This document shows positions 34,927 to 43,409 of a DNA stretch of 64,000 bases, one piece after another (position 1 is the first letter of the stretch; every line of letters begins with the position of its first letter). The stretch lies in the NCBI RefSeq assembly GCF_009739465.1, contig NZ_WHOM01000072.1, forward strand, positions 33,260 to 97,259, read 5' to 3'. The notes below the pieces were generated by a model. The model was not told where the DNA came from. It made no database searches and was given only the letters and a program-made list of their open reading frames with translations. Source of the stretch: Streptomyces apocyni (lineage in GTDB: Bacteria > Actinomycetota > Actinomycetes > Streptomycetales > Streptomycetaceae). The position numbers and the translations under genes are program-made.

Positions 34927-36570
34927 CTAGTCCGAGGCCGCGGCAGTGGTCTTGAGCGCCAGCCAGAGTTCCATCCTGACGTCCGGGTCGTCCAGAGAGC
35001 GGCCGAGGATCTCCTCGACGCGACGCATCCGGTAGCGCAGGGTGTGCCGGTGGACGCCCAGCTCGGCGGCGGCCGCGTCCCACTGACCGTGCCGGGAGAG
35101 CCAGGCCCGCAGGGACTCGACGAGGTCGCCGCGGCCGGTGGCGTCGTGTTCGCGCAGCGCGCGCAGCAGGCCGTCGGCGAAGGCGCGTACCGCGTCGTCG
35201 GCGAGCAGCGGCAACACCGAGCCCGCGGCGAGCTCTTGGTGCTCGACGAGGGATCGGCCGCGGCGGCGGGCCACGGAGAGGGCCTGCTCGGCCTGTTTGT
35301 ACGCGGTCGCGGCGGCGATCGGCCCCGTCGGCGCGGAGAGGCCGACGACCAGGGCGTCGTCCTCGGGGGCGCGCGCCGCGGCCTTGTCGGCGTCGAGTGT
35401 CTCGGCGTACCGGAGGCAGGCGTCGGCGGCGGCGCCGCCGTCGGCGATGAGCAGCACGAGCCGACCGCCGCCGTCCGGGACGACGAGCACCGGCTCGCCC
35501 GCACGGGCGGCCGCGGACTCGCAGACGTCGGCGAGGGCGTCCCGCGGGTCCCCGGTCTGTGCCGCGTCCGGGGCGCTGGCGGGCGACTTGGCCGGGGCCC
35601 CGGACGCCGTGTCGGGCCGCGTGCCGGACGCCGCGGCCCGTTCCGCGATGAGCAGGCGGAACGGCGCGTCGAGCAGGCCGCCGTACAGGTCGCCCGCGAC
35701 GGTACGGGCGTGGTCGGGCTGTCCGGCGAGCAGCATCCGCAGCACGGCCGCGCCGAGGCGCTGCTCGGCGGCGTGCAGCGAGCGGGAGCGTTCGGTGGTG
35801 AGGGTGAGCAGGGCGATGGCCGAGTGCACGGCGTACCGTTCGGCAGTGCCCAGTGGCGCCCCGGTGCCGACCGCGAGCGCGGTGCGGGCGCGGCGCCCCG
35901 TACCGATCGAGTGCAGTTCGACGCGGTCTTCGGCGCCGCTGACCACGCTCGTGGCCGGGACCGGCCGGTCGCGCAGTCGCTCCACGTCGGGGATGAGCCG
36001 GGAGGCCCGCCTGGCCGCCCATTCGGGTGCGGCGGCGACGACGCCGCCCGCCGCGTCGTACAGCGCGGCCCAGCCGTCGACCTGTCCGGCGAGCGCGCTG
36101 AGCAGCCCCTCGGGCCCGCCGGACAGCGCCTGCCGGGTGAGCTCCCGCTGCGCCGCGAAGCCCGCGGTGACCGAGCGGTACTGGTCCGCGGCGATCGCCG
36201 CGGACACCGCCTTGCTGATGGCCAGGAAGGGTGTGCGGCGGGGCACCTCGAGCAGCGGCAGCCCCTCAGCCGCCGCCGCGTCCACCAGGGCCTCGGGAAC
36301 GTCCTCGTAGTTCACGCCGACCGCGAAGCCGAGCCCCGCCACGCCCGCCCCGACCAGCCGCCGCACATAGCTGCGCATCGCCTCCCGGTCCTCCGCGTCC
36401 AGCTTCAGCGCGGTGATCAGGAGCAGCTCACCGCCGTCCATGTACGGCACGGGGTCGGTGAGCTCGCTGGGATGCGCCCAGCGCACCGGGGTGTCCAGGC
36501 GGTCCGCTCCCGCGCGCACGATCAGCTTGAGCGCGGAGTGGTGGACGAGGGAGGCGAGCGTGGGGGGCAT
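34927..36570 (-). CDS. PucR family transcriptional regulator
   Basis: A 547-residue regulator: N-terminal purine-catabolism PucR domain (LTDPVPYMDGGELLLITALK), a variable middle with a Gly/Ala/Pro-rich spacer, and a C-terminal HTH (HRHTLRYRMRRVEEILG), the PucR_HTH motif that also links to GGDEF-like folds. It probably controls neighbouring catabolic genes. A Streptomyces PucR-type regulator (EpuRI) is tied to polyamine utilisation; equating this gene with it is inference. Tandem repeats flank both sides of the gene. Confidence 0.92.
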   Translation of the reverse strand: MPPTLASLVHHSALKLIVRAGADRLDTPVRWAHPSELTDPVPYMDGGELLLITALKLDAEDREAMRSYVRRLVGAGVAGLGFAVGVNYEDVPEALVDAAAAEGLPLLEVPRRTPFLAISKAVSAAIAADQYRSVTAGFAAQRELTRQALSGGPEGLLSALAGQVDGWAALYDAAGGVVAAAPEWAARRASRLIPDVERLRDRPVPATSVVSGAEDRVELHSIGTGRRARTALAVGTGAPLGTAERYAVHSAIALLTLTTERSRSLHAAEQRLGAAVLRMLLAGQPDHARTVAGDLYGGLLDAPFRLLIAERAAASGTRPDTASGAPAKSPASAPDAAQTGDPRDALADVCESAAARAGEPVLVVPDGGGRLVLLIADGGAAADACLRYAETLDADKAAARAPEDDALVVGLSAPTGPIAAATAYKQAEQALSVARRRGRSLVEHQELAAGSVLPLLADDAVRAFADGLLRALREHDATGRGDLVESLRAWLSRHGQWDAAAAELGVHRHTLRYRMRRVEEILGRSLDDPDVRMELWLALKTTAAASD

Positions 36571-36585
36571 GGGACCTTCAGGTTG

Positions 36586-36649
36586 TGGCCGGGGTTGTTG
36601 CTGGCCGGGGTGGTACTTGGCCGGGTTTGTTCTTGGCCGGGCCGTATGA
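36586..36649. repeat. Three to four 16-bp direct repeats upstream of pucR
   Basis: Units tggccggggttgttgc (36586), tggccggggtggtact (36602), tggccgggtttgttct (36618) and a partial tggccgggccgtatga (36634) are contiguous, starting 15 bp upstream of the PucR start codon. Position suggests an operator array or leader element for the regulator. Confidence 0.85.
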
Positions 36650-36703
36650 ATGGTCTGCTTCGATTCTGCCTCACCGTAGAGGTACGCCGCGCGGTCCGGG
36701 GAG

Positions 36704-38833
36704 CTACTCCCGCAGGTCCACCAGCAGCGGCGGCGCGTGTTCCCCCCGTACCGTCGTCAGCGAGAGCACCGCGTGTCCCGGCGGCACCGCGTGTGCCAGT
36801 TCCGACGCCGACCAGCGCTCGCGCTCGACCTGCCGCACGGTGACCGCGCGGGCGGTGGGCGCCTTGCCGGTGATCAGCTTGCGCAGGGCGTGCGAGACCT
36901 TGGTGAGCGGCTCGTCCGCGACGATCTGCCGGTCGGTGACATCGGTGGCCTCGATCCACTCCTTGCCCCAGACCTCCGCGAACTGCTGCCCGTCCCACGG
37001 CGTCACCCCGGCCAGCGCCATCCGGCAGCCTGTCGCGCCGAGCAGCGCGCTGCGCAGCGGCCCCGCCACGTCATCGAGGGTGCGCAGGGTCAGGACGGCT
37101 CCCGCGTTCGCCGAGCGCAGCCGCTGGATGCCGCGTACGGCCTCGGGCGTGACCGTACGCGAGGCGTCGTCAAGGACCAGACAGGCGAACAGCGAACGGT
37201 CCTCGCGGTGCGCGGCGCTCGCCGTGAACTGGGCGAGCAGCAGCCGGGCCAGAATCCGCGAGGCGTCGGCGTGACCGCGCTCGGGCAGGTCGATCCGGAC
37301 CCGTACGGGATGGTCCAGGGCCCGCAGCGAGAACGGCCGCCCCTCGCCCGATGTGTCGAAGAACCCCGCGAACGCGGGCCGGTCCAGCAGCGCCATCCGG
37401 TCGGCGAGCAGCACGCTCGGATCGCCCGCCCCACCCGACTGCCGCTCGCGCGCGTCGAGTTCGCGGAGCATCGCGTCCTGGCCGCGCTCGGCCAGGGTCT
37501 CGCGCAGGGCGGCCAGCGGCGCGGGCGCGCCGTCGAGGAGTTCCCGCAGCTCGGGTACGGACGGGAAGCGGCCGTTGGCCACGTAGTACGGGCCGAGCAG
37601 CTGGGCGAGTACGGTCGCCGAGCGGCGGCTGTCGGCTCCAGGGTGCGGGTCGGCCAGGTCCCCGACCAGCGCTTCGGCGAGTACGGTCGCGGCCTCGTCG
37701 GGGTCGGTGGTGCCGCCGTACAGGTCGAGGTCGTACACGGAGTCGGGGTGGCCGACACGGACCACGACGTCGTAGTTCTCGGCGGGGCCGAGCCCGGCGC
37801 CCGCCGCGCCGACGACCACCACGGCGGCTCGTCCGGCCAGTGCCTGGAGGCACAGCGCCTCGGTGAGCGGGCGGATCACGCTTCCGGTCTTGCCCGAGCC
37901 CGAGGGGCCGACGGCGAGGAATGAGGTGCCGAGCAGGTCGGGTCCGACGGCCAGTCCTGCCCCCCGGTACTGGTACGGGTTGCGCTCGTCGTCGGCCGTG
38001 GTGCCCAGGCGTACCTGCCCGGCGATCAGGTCGTGCCGGGCCGATCTGGCGTGCAGGTCGCGCTCACCGGAGGGGTGCACACAGGCGCCGGCGCCGTCCT
38101 TGAGTACCGCGCGGGTGAATTCGGGCAGGGCGTGGCGGCCGGAGCGTACGGACTGCCAGGCGCGGTCGATCCTGGCGTGGTCGACGTCGCGCATCAGGCC
38201 AGCGGTGGCGTCCGCGGCGAGCCGGTCGGCGGCGTCGGGGGCGCCGACGGCGCGGAGCTGGGGCCAGCTGGCCGGGTCGGCTTCGGGGGCCTCGACGGTC
38301 GCGGACCGGGCGGATGGCCGCGCCGCGCTCCAGGCGGGTGGGCCGATCCGGCGCCAGATCTCGGGCCAGCGCCCGAGGCGGCCGACCATGATCAGGAGGC
38401 CTCCGACCACGACGAGGTAGTAGAGGTAGGTGGCCACCACGAAGGCCAAGCGGTTGCCGTCCCCCGCGCGCCAGGACTCGGGCGTCAGAGCGAGCAGCGG
38501 CCACAGCCAGTAGCTGCCGAGATAGCCGTTGTACAGCAGGGACCAGATCAGCCAGCCGACCAGGAAGGAGATCACGGCCCCGCTGAACAACTGTCGGCCG
38601 GGTACCCGCTCCGGCTCCTGCTCCGGTCGCGGCGTGTACCCGAACCGCCAGATCCCGGGCGGCGCCTCCGGGCGCGGCACCCGCAGCCACCCCAGGAAGG
38701 CGGCCCCGTCGGGCAACGGCGGCACCGGGGTCGCCTCGATCCCCGGGGCATGCCGGGGTGGCGGCGGCACCATGGGCCTCGGCCCTTGACCCGCATAGGT
38801 GCCGGGTGCGTCGTGTGTGCCGTCGGTGTCCAT
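36704..38833 (-). CDS. Membrane-anchored TraD/FtsK-like P-loop ATPase
   Basis: A 709-residue protein with a Pro-rich cytoplasmic leader, two hydrophobic segments (about residues 84-116 and 129-151), then a large P-loop domain. Walker A GPSGSGKT is at 309-316; the Walker B candidate is FACLVLDDASR near residue 585. The layout (two N-terminal helices, then one ATPase) resembles TraD/VirD4/TraG coupling ATPases and FtsK-like DNA pumps, but no relaxase or conjugation gene is nearby. ATG 38833 is chosen with AGGGGG 10 nt upstream. Function unknown. Confidence 0.85.
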   Translation of the reverse strand: MDTDGTHDAPGTYAGQGPRPMVPPPPRHAPGIEATPVPPLPDGAAFLGWLRVPRPEAPPGIWRFGYTPRPEQEPERVPGRQLFSGAVISFLVGWLIWSLLYNGYLGSYWLWPLLALTPESWRAGDGNRLAFVVATYLYYLVVVGGLLIMVGRLGRWPEIWRRIGPPAWSAARPSARSATVEAPEADPASWPQLRAVGAPDAADRLAADATAGLMRDVDHARIDRAWQSVRSGRHALPEFTRAVLKDGAGACVHPSGERDLHARSARHDLIAGQVRLGTTADDERNPYQYRGAGLAVGPDLLGTSFLAVGPSGSGKTGSVIRPLTEALCLQALAGRAAVVVVGAAGAGLGPAENYDVVVRVGHPDSVYDLDLYGGTTDPDEAATVLAEALVGDLADPHPGADSRRSATVLAQLLGPYYVANGRFPSVPELRELLDGAPAPLAALRETLAERGQDAMLRELDARERQSGGAGDPSVLLADRMALLDRPAFAGFFDTSGEGRPFSLRALDHPVRVRIDLPERGHADASRILARLLLAQFTASAAHREDRSLFACLVLDDASRTVTPEAVRGIQRLRSANAGAVLTLRTLDDVAGPLRSALLGATGCRMALAGVTPWDGQQFAEVWGKEWIEATDVTDRQIVADEPLTKVSHALRKLITGKAPTARAVTVRQVERERWSASELAHAVPPGHAVLSLTTVRGEHAPPLLVDLRE

Positions 38834-38864
38834 CTGACCGTTGCCCCCTGACCTGCCGGTCTGT

Positions 38865-38903
38865 TCCTTCGTGCGGGTCCGTCGTACGGGTCCTTCGTGC
38901 GGG
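38865..38903. repeat. Three 13-bp tandem repeats upstream of the TraD/FtsK-like gene
   Basis: Units tccttcgtgcggg (38865), tccgtcgtacggg (38878) and tccttcgtgcggg (38891) follow each other in the divergent gap between the ATPase gene and gabT. Confidence 0.85.
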
Positions 38904-39069
38904 CTCAATCTAGTGGGTGGGCACGAAGAGTTGAGCGACCCGCGCCCGCGCTATGGACGGTCCGGATAACGCCACGCGCGTACTTCTCCCCCGCGGAACA
39001 TGCCCGCGCGTGCCTCGCACCCCTAGCCTGCGAACAGAACCGCGTCCGATCCACCCCCAGGAGCCCCTT

Positions 39070-40401
39070 ATGAGCGCAATTCCGCAGGAGCGCCGCGTCG
39101 TCACCGCGATCCCCGGCCCGAAGTCGCAGGAGCTGCAGGCCCGCCGTACCGCCGTGGTCGCGGGCGGCGTGGGCTCCGTACTGCCGGTGTTCACGGCACG
39201 CGCGGGTGGCGGCATCATCGAGGACATCGACGGCAATCGTCTGATCGACTTCGGTTCCGGCATCGCCGTGACCAGCGTCGGCGCCTCGGCTGAGGCCGTC
39301 GTACGCCGGGCGTCCGCGCAGCTCGCGGACTTCACCCACACCTGCTTCATGGTCACGCCGTACGAGGGGTACGTCGAGGTCTGCGAGCGGCTCGCCGAGC
39401 TGACCCCGGGCGACCACGCCAAGAAGTCCGCGCTGTTCAACTCCGGCGCCGAGGCCGTCGAGAACGCGGTCAAGATCGCGCGGTCGCACACCAAGCGTCA
39501 GGCCGTCGTGGTGTTCGACCACGGGTACCACGGGCGTACCAACCTGACGATGGCGCTCACCTCGAAGAACATGCCGTACAAGCACGGCTTCGGCCCGTTC
39601 GCGCCCGAGGTCTACCGCGTCCCGGTGGCGTACGGCTACCGCTGGCCGACCGGTCCGGAGAACTGCGGGGCCGAGGCCTCCGCCCAGGCCATCGACCAGA
39701 TCAGCAAGCAGATCGGCGCGGAGAACGTCGCCGCGATCATCATCGAGCCGGTACTCGGTGAGGGCGGCTTCATCGAGCCCGCCAAGGGCTTCCTGCCCGC
39801 CATCGCGCAGTTCGCCAAGGACAACGGCATCGTCTTCGTCGCCGACGAGATCCAGTCCGGGTTCTGCCGTACCGGCCAGTGGTTCGCCTGTGAGGACGAG
39901 GGCATCGTCCCGGACCTGATCACCACGGCCAAGGGCATCGCGGGCGGTCTGCCGCTCGCCGCGGTCACCGGGCGCGCCGAGATCATGGACGCCGCGCACG
40001 CGGGTGGCCTGGGTGGCACCTACGGCGGTAACCCGGTGGCCTGCGCGGGTGCGCTCGGCTCGATCGAGACGATGAAGGAGCTGGACCTCAACGCCAAGGC
40101 CAAGCGGATCGAGTCCGTGATGAAGGCCCGGCTGACGGAGATGCAGGAGAAGCACGACATCATCGGGGACATCCGCGGACGTGGCGCGATGATCGCGATC
40201 GAGCTGGTGAAGTCCGGTACGAAGGACCCGAACCCGGAGGCCACCGCGGCGATCGCCAAGGCCTGCCACGCGGCGGGTGTGATCGTGCTGACCTGTGGCA
40301 CGTACGGCAACGTGCTGCGCTTCCTGCCGCCGCTGGTGATCGGCGAGGACCTGCTGAACGAGGGTCTGGACATCGTCGCCGAGGCCATCGCGGCGGTCTG
40401 A
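39070..40401 (+). CDS. gabT: 4-aminobutyrate (GABA) aminotransferase
   Basis: A 443-residue class III PLP aminotransferase. GABA would give succinate semialdehyde. Key regions: the Gly-Ala-Glu loop FNSGAEAVENAVKIAR, VFDHGYHGRTNLTMALT, FVADEIQSGF, and the Schiff-base Lys in TTAKGIAGGLPLAA. The start ATG 39070 has AGGAG 7 nt upstream; a frame extending to 38953 is not needed. It diverges from the TraD/FtsK-like gene and ends before a very strong terminator. Confidence 0.94.
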   Translation: MSAIPQERRVVTAIPGPKSQELQARRTAVVAGGVGSVLPVFTARAGGGIIEDIDGNRLIDFGSGIAVTSVGASAEAVVRRASAQLADFTHTCFMVTPYEGYVEVCERLAELTPGDHAKKSALFNSGAEAVENAVKIARSHTKRQAVVVFDHGYHGRTNLTMALTSKNMPYKHGFGPFAPEVYRVPVAYGYRWPTGPENCGAEASAQAIDQISKQIGAENVAAIIIEPVLGEGGFIEPAKGFLPAIAQFAKDNGIVFVADEIQSGFCRTGQWFACEDEGIVPDLITTAKGIAGGLPLAAVTGRAEIMDAAHAGGLGGTYGGNPVACAGALGSIETMKELDLNAKAKRIESVMKARLTEMQEKHDIIGDIRGRGAMIAIELVKSGTKDPNPEATAAIAKACHAAGVIVLTCGTYGNVLRFLPPLVIGEDLLNEGLDIVAEAIAAV

Positions 40402-40486
40402 GCCGCCGCCGGACAGGCGCTGGCCGACGCGCTGTGAAGATCCTGTGCTGGGGCGATGACGGGTCGCCTGTGCGACTGTTGGCGTC

Positions 40487-41302
40487 GTGTCTCGTGTCAT
40501 AGGTTCTTCGTACGGTGTGCTCGCGCACGCTGCCGGAGCCGACGGCTCCGGCGCCCCTCACCGATCGGACGGCCCACCGCCCCACACCCCCCGGGGCGGT
40601 GAGCGGCCAACCGGTCCTCACCGCGGCCCCGGAACACTCCCCCCTGTTCCGGGGCCGCCGGTTTTCCGGGCTCGGTGGGCGGCTGGCGCGGGGGTGTTGT
40701 GCGGTGTCCTGCTGGGGTGGCTGGTCGCGTTTGACGGGCCGGTGCGGCGGCTGGACGAGCGGGTCGGTCTCGCCGTGGGGCGCGATCAGGTCCGGGAGCG
40801 GCCGGAGGGCGTCGCGCGGCTGCTGGCCGATCTGGGCGAGGTGATGGTCGCCGTTCCCGTACTGGTCGCGGTGCTCGCGTTCGTGGGGTGGCGTGCATGG
40901 CGGCGGGGTGCGGCCCGGTGGTGGGTGGCGCCGGGTGTGGGCGCGCTGGTGATGGCCGCGGTGCCGCTCGTGGTGGTGCCAGCCAAGATGCTGGTGGGGC
41001 GGGCCGGGCCGCCCGGTATGACGTCCGCGGAAGGCTTCTATCCGTCGGGGCACGCGACGACCGCGGCGGTCGCCTATGGGGCCGCCGCCCTGCTGGTACT
41101 TCCGTACCTCCGTGCTGTCTGGTCACGGCGGGTGGTGACGGTCAGCTCCCTGCTGGTGGTCGTGGCGGTGGGGGTCGGTCTGGTGCGGTGCGGGTACCAC
41201 TGGCCGCTGGACGTGGTGGGCGGCTGGTGCCTGGGTACCGCGCTGGTGGCCCCCCTGTGGGTGCTACGTCAGCGCCCTGGTGGGTCCGCGTCAGGACCGT
41301 GA
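40487..41302 (+). CDS. PAP2 superfamily phosphatase
   Basis: A membrane phosphatase, 271 residues if it starts at GTG 40487. The three PAP2 motifs are KMLVGRAGPP, YPSGHATTAA and RCGYHWPLDVVGGW. The first ~60 residues are Pro/Gly-rich with no homology and contain a 14-bp perfect hairpin (40623-40658) that looks like the gabT terminator. The true start may therefore be a GTG near 40694 (about 202 residues), just before the first transmembrane helix; this is undecided. Lipid or nucleotide diphosphate is the usual class of substrate. The 3' end overlaps the convergent gene by 12 nt. Confidence 0.82.
   Translation: MSRVIGSSYGVLAHAAGADGSGAPHRSDGPPPHTPRGGERPTGPHRGPGTLPPVPGPPVFRARWAAGAGVLCGVLLGWLVAFDGPVRRLDERVGLAVGRDQVRERPEGVARLLADLGEVMVAVPVLVAVLAFVGWRAWRRGAARWWVAPGVGALVMAAVPLVVVPAKMLVGRAGPPGMTSAEGFYPSGHATTAAVAYGAAALLVLPYLRAVWSRRVVTVSSLLVVVAVGVGLVRCGYHWPLDVVGGWCLGTALVAPLWVLRQRPGGSASGP
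40623..40658 (+). terminator. Terminator hairpin after gabT, inside the long PAP2 frame
   Basis: A 14-bp perfect stem gcggccccggaaca (40623-40636) with its complement (40645-40658) and an 8-nt C-rich loop, 222 bp past the gabT stop. Confidence 0.8.
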
Positions 41303-41749
41303 GTCGCGGGCCAGTTGCGCCGCCGCCTCGTGCATCGCGAGTTCCAGCAGACCCGGATCGGTGAGAGTGCCGGAGCCGTCCGGTGCGATCAGCCAGCGGA
41401 CGCCGCCCGTCGCCCGGCCGGGGTACGGAACGACGATCCAGGTGCCCTGGCCCGCGCCCCGTACGCCCGTGCCCACCCATCGGCTGGCGGTCCCGGCCGG
41501 GACGAAGAACCCCATCCGGGCGTCGCCGAAGTCGGCGAGCACCGGACCCGGACGGTCGACACAGCGGTTCAGTACATCGAGTGTCGGATAGCCGAGCTCG
41601 CCCGGCAGGATCAGCACATCCCAGCGCTTGCCCGCCGGGAGCAGGGCGACCCCGAGCGGGTTGCGCTCCCACTCCCAGCGGCAGGCCTCCGGGTCCGGTG
41701 CCACCGCGACCAACCACTCCACTGCCGACCTAGCCGCCGAGCCACTCAT
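41291..41749 (-). CDS. Conserved hypothetical protein
   Basis: A 152-residue protein with a tightly conserved-looking core (RWDVLILPGELGYPTLDVLNR, PVLADFGDARMGFFVPAGT, GTWIVVPYPGRATGGVRWL). I recognise this as a type common in Streptomyces, possibly related to prim-pol-like N-terminal domains, but I cannot name a function. ATG 41749 follows a strong GAGGGAGG; a longer frame from 41791 includes no support. It may be transcribed separately from the polyamine operon. Confidence 0.8.
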   Translation of the reverse strand: MSGSAARSAVEWLVAVAPDPEACRWEWERNPLGVALLPAGKRWDVLILPGELGYPTLDVLNRCVDRPGPVLADFGDARMGFFVPAGTASRWVGTGVRGAGQGTWIVVPYPGRATGGVRWLIAPDGSGTLTDPGLLELAMHEAAAQLARDSRS

Positions 41750-41936
41750 GGCTTGGCCTCCCTCGTCTTCGTCTGCGCACGATGCGTTCACGAGGGAGAG
41801 CGGGCTCGGCGGTGGTCCTTACGCGGGTTTTCGCGACAAGTTGGTTTTTCGCTACGAGTTGGTAGTGACCTCGCCATAGGAGGGACAGGGGGCGTACGCC
41901 GGTGCTACCGGACAGGCGTGCTCAGCGCGCGGGCTC
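41750..41936. other. Gap with a 17-bp direct repeat upstream of the hypothetical gene
   Basis: Two copies related to tttcgcgacaagttggt (41828-41844) and tttcgctacgagttggt (41847-41863) lie 19 bp apart in the probable promoter region of the hypothetical gene. Helical-phase spacing suggests paired regulator sites. No gene is seen. Confidence 0.55.
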
Positions 41937-43364
41937 TCAGCTGTCGAAGCCGAGACCGAGGCGGTCCAGGGTCTTCAGCCAGGGGTTGCGGCGGCCGCCG
42001 TTGGCGTCGGCGCGGGCCAGGGACCATTTGGTGAGGGAGATTCCGGTCCAGGCGAAGGGCTCCGGCGGGAACGGGAGCGGTTTACTGCGGACCATGTCGA
42101 GTGCGGTGCGTTCGGTCCGCTCGCCCGCGAGCAAGTCGAGCATGACGTCCGCGCCGAAGCGGGTCGCCCCGACGCCGAGCCCGGTGTAGCCCGCCGCGTA
42201 GGCGACCTTGCCGGAATGCGCCGTACCGAAGAACGCCGAGAAGCGCGAGCAGGTGTCGATCGCGCCGCCCCAGCTGTGGGTGAAGCGCAGCCCCTCCAAC
42301 TGGGGGAAGCAGCGGAAGAAATGGTCCGCCAGCTTGGCGTAGGTCTCGGGGCGGTGATCGTACTCGGCCCGTACCTTGCCGCCGTAGGGGTAGATGGCGT
42401 CGTAGCCGCCCCACAGAATGCGGTGGTCGGCGGTGATCCGGAAGTAGTGGAACTGGTTGGCGCTGTCGCCGATGCCCTGGCGGTTCTTCCAGCCGATGGA
42501 GTCGAGCTGGGCCTCGGTGAGCGGCTCGGTCATCAGGGCGTAGTCGTAGACCGGGACGGTGTACGGGCGGATCCGCTTCACGAGGGAGGGGAAGACGTTG
42601 GTGCCCAGCGCGATCTGGCGGGCCAGGACTCGGCCGTACGGGGTGCGGACGGCCATGCCCGCGCCGTGCTGGGTGAGGGTGGTGGCGGGGGTGTGCTCGT
42701 AGATCCGTACGCCGAGGGAGAGGCAGGCGGCCTTGAGGCCCCAGGCCAGCTTGGCGGGGTGCAGCATGGCGACACCGCGGCGGTCCCAGATTCCGGCGAG
42801 GAAGGTGGGGGACGCGACTTCGGCTCTGACCTGGTCGGCGTCCAGGAACTCGGTGCCGCCGTCGAGGCCGAGGCGCTGGGCCTCGGTGTGCGCCTCGCGG
42901 AGTTCTTCGACCTGGTGTGGCTCGGTGGCCACGTCGATCTCGCCGGTGCGTTCGAAGTCGCAGTCGATGGCGTAGCGGGCGACCGCCTCCTCGATGGCGT
43001 CGAGGTTGCGGGCGCCCAGCTGCTCCAGCTGTTCGATCTCGCCGGGCCAGCGGGCCAGGCCGTTGGCGAGGCCATGGGTGAGGGACGCGGCGCAGAAGCC
43101 GCCGTTGCGGCCGGAGGCGGCCCAGCCCACCTCGCGGCCTTCGAGCAGCACCACGTCGCGCCGCGGGTCGCGCTCCTTGGCGATGAGCGCGGTCCACAGT
43201 CCGCTGTAGCCACCGCCGACGACGAGCAGGTCGCAGCTTTCGGCGCCGGTGAGGGCGGGTTCGGCGCGTGGCTTGCCCGGGTCGTCCAGCCAGTAGGCCA
43301 CCGGCTGGGCGTCGGCGAGTGCGGTGGTCCAGCGGTTCTTCGGGGTCATGGCGCTTGGGGCCAT
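41937..43364 (-). CDS. FAD-dependent oxidoreductase (PuuB-like, DAO family)
   Basis: A 475-residue flavoprotein. The Rossmann motif is VVGGGYSGLWTALIA, then LLEGREVGWAASGRNGGF, typical of the D-amino-acid oxidase superfamily including gamma-glutamylputrescine oxidase. The C-terminal region has SWGGAIDTCSRFSAFFG and YTGLGVGATRFGADVM. Because it is the last gene after a PotABCD-type transporter and an aldehyde dehydrogenase on the same strand, oxidation of putrescine or its gamma-glutamyl form is the best guess. ATG 43364 follows AGGGAG; the gap to potC is 45 bp. Confidence 0.9.
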   Translation of the reverse strand: MAPSAMTPKNRWTTALADAQPVAYWLDDPGKPRAEPALTGAESCDLLVVGGGYSGLWTALIAKERDPRRDVVLLEGREVGWAASGRNGGFCAASLTHGLANGLARWPGEIEQLEQLGARNLDAIEEAVARYAIDCDFERTGEIDVATEPHQVEELREAHTEAQRLGLDGGTEFLDADQVRAEVASPTFLAGIWDRRGVAMLHPAKLAWGLKAACLSLGVRIYEHTPATTLTQHGAGMAVRTPYGRVLARQIALGTNVFPSLVKRIRPYTVPVYDYALMTEPLTEAQLDSIGWKNRQGIGDSANQFHYFRITADHRILWGGYDAIYPYGGKVRAEYDHRPETYAKLADHFFRCFPQLEGLRFTHSWGGAIDTCSRFSAFFGTAHSGKVAYAAGYTGLGVGATRFGADVMLDLLAGERTERTALDMVRSKPLPFPPEPFAWTGISLTKWSLARADANGGRRNPWLKTLDRLGLGFDS

Positions 43365-43409
43365 GATCTCAACTCCCTACAGTGCTTGCTTCATGGCTTG
43401 CTACAGGGG

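Noticed and set aside
36586..36649. A possible CRISPR-like array
   Set aside because: The repeats are 16 bp and contiguous with no spacers, so it is a tandem repeat.
34621..36843. A 740-codon plus-strand frame opposite pucR and the dehydrogenase start
   Set aside because: Antisense shadow of a high-GC regulator gene with no recognisable domain.
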